Origin: CALCTE01 sp045627885
GTDB taxonomy: Bacteria; Bacillota; Clostridia; Oscillospirales; CAG-272
Assembly (NCBI GenBank): GCA_045627885.1
Contig: JAZQOM010000056.1
Coordinates: 1 to 21,749 of the forward strand
DNA length: 21,749 nucleotides
Direction of reading: 5' to 3'
The notes beneath the pieces were generated by a model that did no database searches, was not told the origin of the DNA, and was given only the letters and a program-made list of their open reading frames with translations. Positions 14,193 through 21,656 of the stretch are shown here, one piece after another (position 1 is the first letter of the stretch; each line of letters begins with the position of its first letter). The position numbers and the translations under genes were made by a program.

Positions 14193-16613
14193 CTATTGTT
14201 TTATTCCCGCTTCTTTGAAAAGCACTTTGTAATAATCGTAAAGCACGATGTATTGGCTGAAGTTTATCTTGTTCTTTATGCTTGTGTTTATCCTGCCGAC
14301 ATAGTCATCGGGAATTGCCGCACTTGCGTCAAACGGAACGAATTTGCCCGTTGAAGCATCGTACTTGCCGAGCTCCGATACCCAGCTTCTGTTGTGCTTG
14401 GTTATTGCGATGCCTTCGGAGGTGGAGAGGATATCCGAGCCTATAAGCAGTCTCGAATCGTATTCCATACCGAAAAGATTGAGCACTGTCGGCAGAATAT
14501 CACTGCTTGTGCAGGGCTTATCGATGACAATCGGCTCTTTCATTGAGCCCGACCAGATAACAAGACCGTTGTGATATCTTTCAAATGTGTTGTCCGTCGT
14601 AAATCCGTAGAATCTCGAGAGCTCTTCGTTCGATACATGGTATTCGGGAGTCAGGCAGTACGGCCAATGGTCGGGAGCCATAACTATTACCGTATCTTCG
14701 AGAATACCCGCGCTTTCGAGCTTTTCGAGGAGGTCTTCCATCGCGTATTCAAGCTCCATACTTTCCGCGATGTAAATTTTGACGGGGTCGCTGTAGTTAA
14801 GACCGTCCACGGTCGCCTTGTTTTTCTTTGCAAGATATGTCCACGCGTCGTAAGAGCCGTGCGCGCTTATCGTCATATAGTCAACCGCGAAAGGCTGCAT
14901 ATTGACATATTTGTCAAATGACGCGTCAATCATTTCCTTGTCGGAGGAGGGCCAATGATAGTCCATATCGAGCCCGTGACCGATGTAGCTGTAATCAAAT
15001 CCCCAGAGCTTGTGCGACTTTGCGCGCTCATAGAGGTCTTTGTTGTGGTTGTGGAACGACTTTGCCGTATATCCTGCGGATTTGAATATATTGCCCACCG
15101 TAAACGGCAGATAAGTGCCTCTTGTTGCACTTGCGGGCATCATCTGGTTTCCGAGGTCTTTCATCGTCTTCAGAGCGTAAAGACCGGTTGCCATCGCAAA
15201 TTCGCCGCCGCCTGTGCTTGCCGCCCAGTCGGTGACATAGTAGTTTTTGAAGACAAATCCCTCGTTGAGAAGCTTATAGAGCGCCGGAGTTTTTTCTTTC
15301 GATACAAATGCGGGGCAGAAGCTTTCGCAGGTCATATATATAAGATTCTTTCCCTTGAAAAGTCCTGTATATTCGTTTTTCTGAGTAGGCTCAACGCTTG
15401 CAAAATAGTTGTGGCATTTGAGAATGTTCTTGTTTTTCTCGGATGCGATAAGCGACTCAAAATCGATATTGCTCATTACATTATATCCGAAGTTTGTGCG
15501 CTCTTGCTCGTTGTATGAGAATTCATATCCGAGCATTGATACATCGCCGTTGTATCCCTCGGGAATAACAACGCGCACCTTCTGATATTCGCCGTTTCCG
15601 ATATCGTATGCAGCATAATAAGTTGTCTTTCCGCCGTTGCTTTGCTCAAATAAAAGCATATTTTCGATGCCGCTTTCGACTGCTTTTGCACTGCCGATAA
15701 CCGCATCAAGCTCATCTTTGCCGAGCTTTGTCGGAGAGATAATCTTTTCGTCCGTCGATGTCTTTCCTGCTTCGGCATACCAAACTTCGTTTTCTCCGTC
15801 CTCGACGGTTTCCGAAGAATAGTCGTGAACTTTTGTGTCCTTGTTCAAGTAGCCGGAGTCGTCGTCGGACGGAACATTTACTATCGTGTACTTTATGTCA
15901 AGCCGCCCGAGCGTCATTATTCCGAATCGCTCGGCGATTGTCCCCTGAATATACGATTTTTTATAGATGTACTCATCCGTGCTTTCGGTCTGAACGCCCT
16001 TCGGCTTGTTTGCACAGAGCTTGCCTACGGTCAGAGACTGAATGATGAGAGCAATTACGATAAGCACAATCTTTGCGCCGAGAGTTGTCTTTACGGGACG
16101 CATTACGGTCTTGCGCAAAAGAATGCAGAGAATCAGCGGAACGAACAGCAAAAGCACCCAATGAGTGTTTTTCAGTACAAGCCTTATCGCGTTGTCGCGG
16201 AACGCCTTTTCGGTTATCTGACCGGCGTTGCCGAAATCGGTAAAGGTTAAGAATGTTCCCTCAAAGAACTTTGTGTATATAAGCTGGACGCATATATAAA
16301 GCGGAATGACAAAGTTAAGTATGAGAAGAACTGCAAAGTTCACTTTGGAATTCTTAAAAAATGTTGAGAGCGCGGTAACAAACAGAGCAAACGGGAACAT
16401 AAAGAAGAAAATATACCACACATAGGGAGTCTTTATTGCCGAGCCCGTCGCAAACTTGAAGATAAGCTCACAGAAAAAGTATGAAACGGCAAGTATAATC
16501 GGGATAAGCGGAGCGCCGAACGCTTTGTCTTTCAGCGTAAACTCCTTTTCGATAAAACTTTTTTTCCTGTGCCTTGCGTGCTTTTGTGTTGATGTTTTGT
16601 TTTCAGAATTCAT
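14193..16613 (-). CDS. LTA synthase family phosphoglycerol transferase
   Basis: The 806-residue membrane enzyme is of the LtaS type in the alkaline phosphatase/sulfatase fold. A basic N-terminal tail is followed by five hydrophobic helices (about residues 34-225), then an extracellular catalytic domain. Likely metal and catalytic residues by family pattern are E430 (TCESF), Thr467 nucleophile (ASTGGGEF), H585 (SAHGSYDAW) and D648-H649 (APDHWPY), so the site looks complete. LtaS polymerises glycerol phosphate from phosphatidylglycerol into lipoteichoic acid; other members act as primases or modify glycans, so the exact product is not certain. A 70-80-residue insertion between helices and catalytic domain (about 240-330) is larger than in Staphylococcus LtaS. 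The ribosome binding site AAGGGTG overlaps the stop of the upstream gene, indicating an operon. Confidence 0.9.
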   Translation of the reverse strand: MNSENKTSTQKHARHRKKSFIEKEFTLKDKAFGAPLIPIILAVSYFFCELIFKFATGSAIKTPYVWYIFFFMFPFALFVTALSTFFKNSKVNFAVLLILNFVIPLYICVQLIYTKFFEGTFLTFTDFGNAGQITEKAFRDNAIRLVLKNTHWVLLLFVPLILCILLRKTVMRPVKTTLGAKIVLIVIALIIQSLTVGKLCANKPKGVQTESTDEYIYKKSYIQGTIAERFGIMTLGRLDIKYTIVNVPSDDDSGYLNKDTKVHDYSSETVEDGENEVWYAEAGKTSTDEKIISPTKLGKDELDAVIGSAKAVESGIENMLLFEQSNGGKTTYYAAYDIGNGEYQKVRVVIPEGYNGDVSMLGYEFSYNEQERTNFGYNVMSNIDFESLIASEKNKNILKCHNYFASVEPTQKNEYTGLFKGKNLIYMTCESFCPAFVSKEKTPALYKLLNEGFVFKNYYVTDWAASTGGGEFAMATGLYALKTMKDLGNQMMPASATRGTYLPFTVGNIFKSAGYTAKSFHNHNKDLYERAKSHKLWGFDYSYIGHGLDMDYHWPSSDKEMIDASFDKYVNMQPFAVDYMTISAHGSYDAWTYLAKKNKATVDGLNYSDPVKIYIAESMELEYAMEDLLEKLESAGILEDTVIVMAPDHWPYCLTPEYHVSNEELSRFYGFTTDNTFERYHNGLVIWSGSMKEPIVIDKPCTSSDILPTVLNLFGMEYDSRLLIGSDILSTSEGIAITKHNRSWVSELGKYDASTGKFVPFDASAAIPDDYVGRINTSIKNKINFSQYIVLYDYYKVLFKEAGIKQ

Positions 16614-16625
16614 TTCAATACACCC

Positions 16626-17924
16626 TTAACTGTTAGTTTTAAGACTTTCCGCGTATTCTTCGAGACACATACCGCGGTTTTTCATATTTTCCGCATGGAA
16701 GCGTCCGACATAGCGGAATCTGCTTGCGCTGAAATCTTCGCCGGTAATCTCCGTTTTGTCTTCGGGATAGCGCAGAACAAAACCGAATTTCCAGCAGTTT
16801 TCCGCAAGCCAAGCCGCTTCTTCCGTGCCGATAAAATCATTTTCGTTTTTTCCGTAGTTGAGCACCGTACACGAAAGCCCCGTCTGGAATTCGCTTGCGC
16901 CGGGACGCTTTGCGTACATGAGAACATTTGCCTCGGCTTCTTCTTTTGAAAGCTCGGGATTATTGTTCATTTCCTTTGTGACGAGCGCCGAGAATTCCGA
17001 GTTCATCGAAGCATAGTCCTTGTATGCTTCCGTAACGGTCAGCGTGTTGATACCCTCAGCCCGCGCTTCTTTCAAAAGCGCTTCAAGTGACTTTGCGGCA
17101 TAGAGGCAAAGACTTACGCTTTTTTGTATGTTCGAGTCACTTATCTGCGTAAGATTTGGCGGAACATAAGTGGGCGAGAGGGGATGCGCATCGTTTACAA
17201 GCGATATGTAAATTCCGCATTCGTGGGGATTCATATACTTTTCGTATTGCGAGAGGTCGGAAATAAACGAGCATTCCGTCAGAGAGACTCCGTTTTTGCC
17301 GTTCGCTTCGTCTTCGTTTTCGTCAAAAATTTCAATCAGCTTTGTCACCTCACGCACGGCAAAATGCGTGCCGGAAGACTTAGAGTAGCCGATATTCAAT
17401 ATCATTTTTTCTTTGTCAAATTCCGCGCTGACGCCGGAATAATACTGAACGAACACATCTGCCGGAACAAACACCTCGTTTCTGTTTTCGTAGGCGGAGG
17501 CGTCCATTTTGCAGTTTGTTCCGTTAATCACGCAGTTGTGAGAGCCGACGGTAAAGCGAATGTATTCGTTACCGGTTTTGCTTATAAGCGATATGTTTCC
17601 GTAGTCGCCGATGTAGCGCATACCGAGCAGCTCGGAAATGTCATCAAGACTGACAAAGTAAGTTCCGAATTTCGACACATCCGAAAGCTTGTATTTCTTG
17701 TTAAAGGAGCTGATTGTCTGCTCATCGTCGGATTTTGAGAACTGATATGTTATTTCGCCGGGCGCGGAACGCACCTTAAGTGAAATCTTTATTGCCGCGA
17801 ATATTATAAGCGAGATAAGCGCGCAGAAGAAGAGAAACATAACAGTCGAAGCAATATAAAAATCGGCAGTATTCCTTCTTTTTGCCCGCCGCTTTACCGC
17901 GGACTTGCCAGTTTTTTTATTCAT
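16626..17924 (-). CDS. Membrane-anchored VanY-fold (M15B) pseudo-peptidase
   Basis: The 432-residue product has a Lys/Arg-rich cytoplasmic tail, one transmembrane helix (about 22-48) and a region like the copper amine oxidase N-terminal/stalk domain (about 80-180: YFVSLDDISELLG, EVFVPADVFVQYY). The C-terminal D-Ala-D-Ala carboxypeptidase VanY domain spans about 260-430. The scaffold is clear: RPGASEFQTGL, AAWLAENCWKFGFVLRYPEDKTEITG, RYVGRFHAENM, CLEEY. The zinc and catalytic residues are not there: the His of SEHQTG is F346, the Asp seven residues on is T353, and EPWH is replaced by S399-A-S-R402. It is therefore probably a binding or regulatory protein. The start ATG 17924 is chosen over GTG 17991-17993 because the promoter -10 lies between them. 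It is co-transcribed with the LtaS-like gene. Confidence 0.85.
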   Translation of the reverse strand: MNKKTGKSAVKRRAKRRNTADFYIASTVMFLFFCALISLIIFAAIKISLKVRSAPGEITYQFSKSDDEQTISSFNKKYKLSDVSKFGTYFVSLDDISELLGMRYIGDYGNISLISKTGNEYIRFTVGSHNCVINGTNCKMDASAYENRNEVFVPADVFVQYYSGVSAEFDKEKMILNIGYSKSSGTHFAVREVTKLIEIFDENEDEANGKNGVSLTECSFISDLSQYEKYMNPHECGIYISLVNDAHPLSPTYVPPNLTQISDSNIQKSVSLCLYAAKSLEALLKEARAEGINTLTVTEAYKDYASMNSEFSALVTKEMNNNPELSKEEAEANVLMYAKRPGASEFQTGLSCTVLNYGKNENDFIGTEEAAWLAENCWKFGFVLRYPEDKTEITGEDFSASRFRYVGRFHAENMKNRGMCLEEYAESLKTNS

Positions 17925-17978
17925 ATAAATACCCGTAAAATATACAATGTCGGAAATATAATACCTTATACATAATCT

Positions 17979-18007
17979 ATTATACCGCCTCACAAGCCAA
18001 AAATCAA
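17979..18007 (-). promoter_or_regulatory. Promoter of the envelope operon
   Basis: On the minus strand TTGATT (18002-18007) and TATAAT (17979-17984) are separated by 17 bp. The start near 17972 gives a leader of about 48 nt and excludes the longer open frame as the true start. Confidence 0.75.
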
Positions 18008-18070
18008 TGCTTGCAATAATATAATGTAAGATAATTTTATAACAAAAATATGTTTTTTTTCAAAAAGTTG

Positions 18071-18098
18071 TTGACAAATGAAATAAATATGGTATACT
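18071..18098 (+). promoter_or_regulatory. Promoter of the sigma factor gene
   Basis: TTGACA (18071-18076) and TATACT (18093-18098) are separated by 16 bp, divergent to the envelope operon promoter. The leader is about 25 nt. Confidence 0.78.
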
Positions 18099-18129
18099 CA
18101 AGTTATAAAATCCGGACGGGAATGTGTAA

Positions 18130-18735
18130 ATGATAGATTTTAATAAATGCACACAAGATGAACTTATCGCTTATATCAAGGCGGATAAGAACAGTCCCGC
18201 GCTGGATGTTATGATAGGGAAGTATAAAAGCTATATTCGTTCGCTTTGCGGCAGGTTCAATATAAACGCGAACGATGCTCCCGAATTTATTGCGGATGCA
18301 AGCCTCGGCGTGTATTCGGCTGCGGTACATTATGACTCTGCAAGAGGAGTGCCGTTTGAGCCGTATACAAAGTTGTTTATCAAAAGAGCATTTTTCAATT
18401 CTCTCAAAAAGCGCATGAGTGCAAAAAACGCAAGTTTAACCGATTCTATTTATATTGAGGATATTAAAACGAGCTTTCCCCAGCGTGCTCTTGAAGTTTT
18501 TTGTGAGTACGGCGACCCGCAGTCGGCGTATATTCGCAGAGAAGAATTCAACGAATTCATAAAGAGGGCAAAGGCTATTCTGACTGAGTTTGAGTGGAGA
18601 GTATTTACACTCTACATCGACGATATGTCATATTCACAGATATCAGAAAAGCTCGGCCGCAATATAAAGTCCATAAGCAACGCTGTTTACCGAATACGAA
18701 ACAAATTATCAGTTATAAATTATATGAATGGGTGA
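18130..18735 (+). CDS. SigH-like RNA polymerase sigma factor
   Basis: The 201-residue sigma-70 family protein has regions 2 and 4 and no region 1.1 or 3. Region 2 runs from about residue 27 (IGKYKSYIRSLCGRFNI) to 95. The acidic EDLVQEG block of typical members reads PEFIADA here. Region 4 is residues 142-197 (LTEFEWRVFTLYIDDMSYSQISEKLGRNIKSISNAVYRIRNKL), with a helix-turn-helix that closely follows the SigH pattern LYLDGKSYQEIS..L.R..KSIDNAL.R...KL. The DP..YIRREEF segment before it also fits SigH. SigH controls entry into sporulation and competence in Firmicutes; this member is divergent and may have another regulon. No anti-sigma gene is adjacent. GGGA precedes the ATG by about 8 nt. Confidence 0.85.
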   Translation: MIDFNKCTQDELIAYIKADKNSPALDVMIGKYKSYIRSLCGRFNINANDAPEFIADASLGVYSAAVHYDSARGVPFEPYTKLFIKRAFFNSLKKRMSAKNASLTDSIYIEDIKTSFPQRALEVFCEYGDPQSAYIRREEFNEFIKRAKAILTEFEWRVFTLYIDDMSYSQISEKLGRNIKSISNAVYRIRNKLSVINYMNG

Positions 18736-18835
18736 TACAAAGTCGCCTTTGTTCTGTATGTACTTGCTTGTCGTATTTGTTTGATGGGCTTGTGCTTTAG
18801 CTGATTATGTTTATTCGGCAGACGGTGTTTTTTTA

Positions 18836-18863
18836 TTGATAATATGTCCCTTATAGCTTAAAT
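18836..18863 (+). promoter_or_regulatory. Possible promoter of the zinc-ribbon gene
   Basis: TTGATA (18836-18841) and TTAAAT (18858-18863) are separated by 16 bp. The match is modest. The rest of the gene-free stretch 18736-18933 shows nothing else I can name, and no terminator follows the sigma gene, so read-through is also possible. Confidence 0.3.
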
Positions 18864-18933
18864 AAAGCGCAGCAATGAGATGTCGGTAAAGTCCGGCGGG
18901 GATAAAAAATATTTTACGCGAGAGGTTACACAC

Positions 18934-19212
18934 ATGTACGAAGACAAGACCCTGGTTTGCAAAGATTGCGGTAAAGAATTCGTTTTCACCGCAGGAGAAC
19001 AGGAATTCTACGCAGAGAAGGGATTCCAGAACGAACCCCAGAGATGCAAGGAATGCCGTACAGCAAGAAAGAATGCAGGCAAAGCAGCAAGAGAGATGTT
19101 CACCACCACTTGCGCTAAGTGCGGCAAGGAAGCTAAAGTTCCTTTCCAGCCCAGCACTGACAGACCTGTATACTGCAGTGCTTGCTTCGCTGAGCTCAAA
19201 GAGCAGCAGTAA
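18934..19212 (+). CDS. Small double zinc-ribbon protein
   Basis: The 92-residue product has two zinc-binding modules: C9-x2-C12 with C38-x2-C41 (zinc-ribbon, LVCKDCGKEF..RCKECR), and C60-x2-C63 with C81-x2-C84 (TCAKCGKEAKVPFQPSTDRPVYCSACF). A basic linker RTARKNAGKAAR joins them. This pair is a known arrangement in small Firmicutes zinc-ribbon proteins of unknown role, possibly nucleic-acid or ribosome associated (inference). GAGAGG at 18920-18925 with an 8-nt gap fixes the ATG at 18934; the frame opens earlier at 18880 but without such a site. Codon choice (AAG, TGC, AAC preferred) resembles the surface protein at the left edge and suggests high expression. A strong terminator follows. Confidence 0.85.
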   Translation: MYEDKTLVCKDCGKEFVFTAGEQEFYAEKGFQNEPQRCKECRTARKNAGKAAREMFTTTCAKCGKEAKVPFQPSTDRPVYCSACFAELKEQQ

Positions 19213-19257
19213 TCTTGCAGTAAGGACATTCAAAGTATAAATGTTCTTATGAAACCG

Positions 19258-19293
19258 AAAAATGAGCAGAGAGAAATCTCTGCTCATTTTTTT
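19258..19293. terminator. Strong terminator between convergent genes
   Basis: A perfect 15-bp stem (19258-19272 with 19277-19291, core TGAGCAGAGA) with a GAAA tetraloop is followed by seven T on the plus strand. A-rich flanks make it usable for the minus-strand gene too. Confidence 0.93.
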
Positions 19294-19308
19294 ATGCTTA
19301 TATATTGT

Positions 19309-20775
19309 TTAGTTGATTTTCATTGCCATAATCGTAATATCGTCGAATTGTTCTGCATCGCCGACGAATTTATCGATATCGGCTTTGAGTAAATCAAGAA
19401 GCTCACCGACCGTTTTATCCGATTCGATTTCTTCAAGACAGTCGAGCAAGCGGTCATTTCCGTATAGATTGTTTTGCGAATCTGTAGCTTCCGTTACACC
19501 GTCGGTATAGAAGAAAAGCTCGTCACCGCATTCAAGCTTTATTTCTTCTTGCTTGTACTTAAAACCTTCCATTCCCGCAAGAACAAAACCGCTTCTCTGC
19601 GGTATAAAATGCGGCTTTTCGCCTTTTCTCAAGATTACGGGAGGATTGTGACCGGCATTTACAAATGTAAGAATGTGATTTTCCGTGTCGTATACACCTG
19701 CCCAGCAGGTTACAAAGAGACCTGCGTCGTTGCTTTCGCAGAGCTGGCGGTTTGCGTTAATCAAGGCTTGCTCCGGAGAAAGTCCGAGCTGGAGCTGATT
19801 CTTGAGCACAGCTTTGGATATGGTCATAAAAAGCGCGGCACCGACGCCCTTGCCGGACACATCGGCGATAACGACGCCGACATGAGTCGTGTCAATTACA
19901 AAATAGTCGTAGAAATCGCCGCCGACCTCTTTTGCGGGATGATATACAGCCTGAAGTTCAATATCCTCATGGTCGGGAAAAGCGGGGAAGATGCAAGGAA
20001 GCATACTTGTCTGAATTCGAGTTGCGAGATTGAGCTCTGTTTCAATTCTTGAAGATTTCTCCGTGGTTTCGGACTGCATTTCAATCATATATTTTCCGCG
20101 ACTTGCAACATAGCGGCAGCTTACCGAAAGAGCGAGAAAGACGAGACATCTCGGCACGAATTCGTTGAGAAGAAGACTCTTTATATAGGCCATACGGTTA
20201 AAATCGCTGTGCTCAAGCAGAGATTGGCGGATTGTTTTGCCGACCTGTACCGTAATTTCAGCGCCCTCGGGGAGCTTGACCATATTCATATTTACGATAC
20301 CGATAAAGCCGCTTGCAACGGAAGCAATCGCGAAAGCGACTGCTGAAATATAGGCGACCAATCTTGTATATTTTTCGTCAAAATATCGTGTGCTTACGAC
20401 TATGGGGAAAACCATAACGAGAGTCACATTATGCCCGAGCGTTGCCGAAAGAACGGCGCACACGAGAATCAAATCAATCATGAGCGGCACTTTGAGCCAT
20501 TTTTTTGCGCCGACATAGATTATATTGAGAATAGTTATCGGCAGTTCGATTATTCCTGCCGTGATAACGGCATATCTCATAACGGTTTTGTCTGCGGTAA
20601 AAACTCCGAATTCGTTTAAGAGCAAGCAGAGAATCATAACGACGAATACGATAATCATCGTCGTACCGACCATAACATTGGCGGTTATTTCATTTGCGAG
20701 CATACAGTCACCGCGATTAAGAGCGTCGTTGACAGCATCTTTCATTCTTGCACGGGAGCTTTTTGATGTCGGCAT
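19309..20775 (-). CDS. Membrane PP2C-type serine phosphatase (RsbU/SpoIIE family)
   Basis: The 488-residue protein has an N-terminal membrane region of about five or six hydrophobic helices (residues 34-235), a short helical linker (ETTEKSSRIETELNLATRIQTSMLP, typical of RsbU-type phosphatases) and a C-terminal PP2C SpoIIE domain (about 260-487). Metal-binding and core motifs are seen: GGDFYDY, IADVSGKGVGAALFM, NAGHNPP, FFYTDGVTEA and FDDITIMAM. Such enzymes dephosphorylate a STAS antagonist and thereby free a sigma factor from its RsbW-type kinase. The membrane part suggests sensing of an envelope or small-molecule signal. AGGAGG with a 5-nt gap supports the ATG at 20775. Its partners are unknown; an RsbW-like gene lies 17 kb to the left. 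Confidence 0.93.
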   Translation of the reverse strand: MPTSKSSRARMKDAVNDALNRGDCMLANEITANVMVGTTMIIVFVVMILCLLLNEFGVFTADKTVMRYAVITAGIIELPITILNIIYVGAKKWLKVPLMIDLILVCAVLSATLGHNVTLVMVFPIVVSTRYFDEKYTRLVAYISAVAFAIASVASGFIGIVNMNMVKLPEGAEITVQVGKTIRQSLLEHSDFNRMAYIKSLLLNEFVPRCLVFLALSVSCRYVASRGKYMIEMQSETTEKSSRIETELNLATRIQTSMLPCIFPAFPDHEDIELQAVYHPAKEVGGDFYDYFVIDTTHVGVVIADVSGKGVGAALFMTISKAVLKNQLQLGLSPEQALINANRQLCESNDAGLFVTCWAGVYDTENHILTFVNAGHNPPVILRKGEKPHFIPQRSGFVLAGMEGFKYKQEEIKLECGDELFFYTDGVTEATDSQNNLYGNDRLLDCLEEIESDKTVGELLDLLKADIDKFVGDAEQFDDITIMAMKIN

Positions 20776-20813
20776 AAGCGCCTCCTGAATATTTATTTTT
20801 CGGATTTATGATA

Positions 20814-20829
20814 TCACAAAATTTGTCAA
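20814..20829 (-). promoter_or_regulatory. Possible -35 box and overlapping palindrome before the phosphatase gene
   Basis: A good TTGACA lies on the minus strand at 20824-20829, but at 15-18 bp spacing only poor -10 boxes are found (best TAAATC). An imperfect palindrome TGACAAATTTTGTGA (20814-20828, six of seven arm positions pair) overlaps the -35. It could be an operator for a weak, regulated promoter, or chance. Confidence 0.3.
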
Positions 20830-20840
20830 AAAACAATACG

Positions 20841-20876
20841 GAATCAAAAACGCCCCGTACGGAGCGTTTTTGATTC
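20841..20876 (-). terminator. Terminator of the six-helix membrane protein gene
   Basis: A 13-bp stem (20841-20853 with 20864-20876, core CAAAAACGC) continues inward through CCG/CGG. It starts directly after the stop codon at 20880 on the minus strand, and the T-rich arm serves as release tract. It separates this gene from the phosphatase gene. Confidence 0.8.
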
Positions 20877-20879
20877 GGT

Positions 20880-21515
20880 TTATTCTTCCGCGGATTCTCT
20901 TTTGAGCTTGTACGCGTTAAAGCGCGATTCGTAAGCGGCAAGCATAAGAACGAGTGCGGCAAGACCGGTGTGCCAGCTTAAAGCTTCAAGAATACTTGCG
21001 AAGTCACCGTCGAAAATAAAGCATTGGAAGCACATCGAAACAATGCTGATTAAAGCAATCACGATAACAAGAAGCTGGTTGAGAAAAACATTGAAAGAAC
21101 GGCTGTGATGGTCGCCGTTGATGATGAAGTGATTTATAAACAAAGCGGCGAAGAGGAACATAGTCGCTATGCTCAAATAGATATATCCGAGTCCCCAGAA
21201 ATTGTTGTATTGAGTAAAAGCCGCGTCACTAAAGATGATGTTTGCGACGATGTAGTTTATTTCATCATACAGATACCACATCAGAATTGCGCCGAGAAGT
21301 CCCTTTTGCACATTCTTGTTGTGATTGCGATATGCGATAAACAGTGCCGCTACGCAAAGAAAGAAAACGAGGTCGATAATGAAAAGGGAATAGAGCTCAC
21401 AGAGCAGTTTGGCTATAAGATTGACTGCGTAGAATACGAGAGTGGCAATTACCGATGCCGTAAGAAACCCTTCGCGTGCGAAGACGGCTGAAAATTTGTC
21501 GATAAGCTTTTGCAT
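20880..21515 (-). CDS. Six-helix membrane protein of unknown function
   Basis: The 211-residue product has about six hydrophobic helices: roughly residues 16-39, 42-63, 72-95, 104-130, 143-168 and 172-194. It has a charged cytoplasmic end KLKRESAEE. I recognise no family motif. Short polar features include YRNHNKN after helix 2 and INGDHHSRS before helix 5. GGAGG with a 6-nt gap supports the ATG at 21515. It has its own promoter and a terminator before the phosphatase gene, so the two are neighbours in the same direction but probably separate units. Confidence 0.75.
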   Translation of the reverse strand: MQKLIDKFSAVFAREGFLTASVIATLVFYAVNLIAKLLCELYSLFIIDLVFFLCVAALFIAYRNHNKNVQKGLLGAILMWYLYDEINYIVANIIFSDAAFTQYNNFWGLGYIYLSIATMFLFAALFINHFIINGDHHSRSFNVFLNQLLVIVIALISIVSMCFQCFIFDGDFASILEALSWHTGLAALVLMLAAYESRFNAYKLKRESAEE

Positions 21516-21547
21516 AGTATACCTCCGAATGATTTTTGGATGAAAAT

Positions 21548-21576
21548 ATTATAGCAAAGGGATAAGCATATTGCAA
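21548..21576 (-). promoter_or_regulatory. Promoter of the six-helix membrane protein gene
   Basis: On the minus strand TTGCAA (21571-21576) and TATAAT (21548-21553) are separated by 17 bp. The leader is about 25 nt and contains the GGAGG. Confidence 0.75.
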
Positions 21577-21656
21577 GAGCTTTATTGCGGCAGTAGAGAA
21601 AAAAGATATATTCGACAAACCGACGGATGATGTTGAACGCTCATATTTTTATATTT

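Noticed and set aside
14955..15518. Plus-strand 187-residue open frame inside the LtaS-like gene
   Set aside because: It is opposite to a protein with full family motifs and has no ribosome binding site or recognisable domain.
16626..17924. Active D,D-carboxypeptidase call for the VanY-fold protein
   Set aside because: The conserved zinc ligands and catalytic Glu are all replaced at the aligned positions.
17925..17993. N-terminal extension of the pseudo-VanY protein from a GTG
   Set aside because: The promoter -10 box lies inside the extension, and the residues look random compared with the MNKKTGK start before the TM helix.
18122..18133. ATG at 18122 as start of the sigma factor
   Set aside because: That frame stops after three codons; the ATG at 18130 opens the sigma factor frame.
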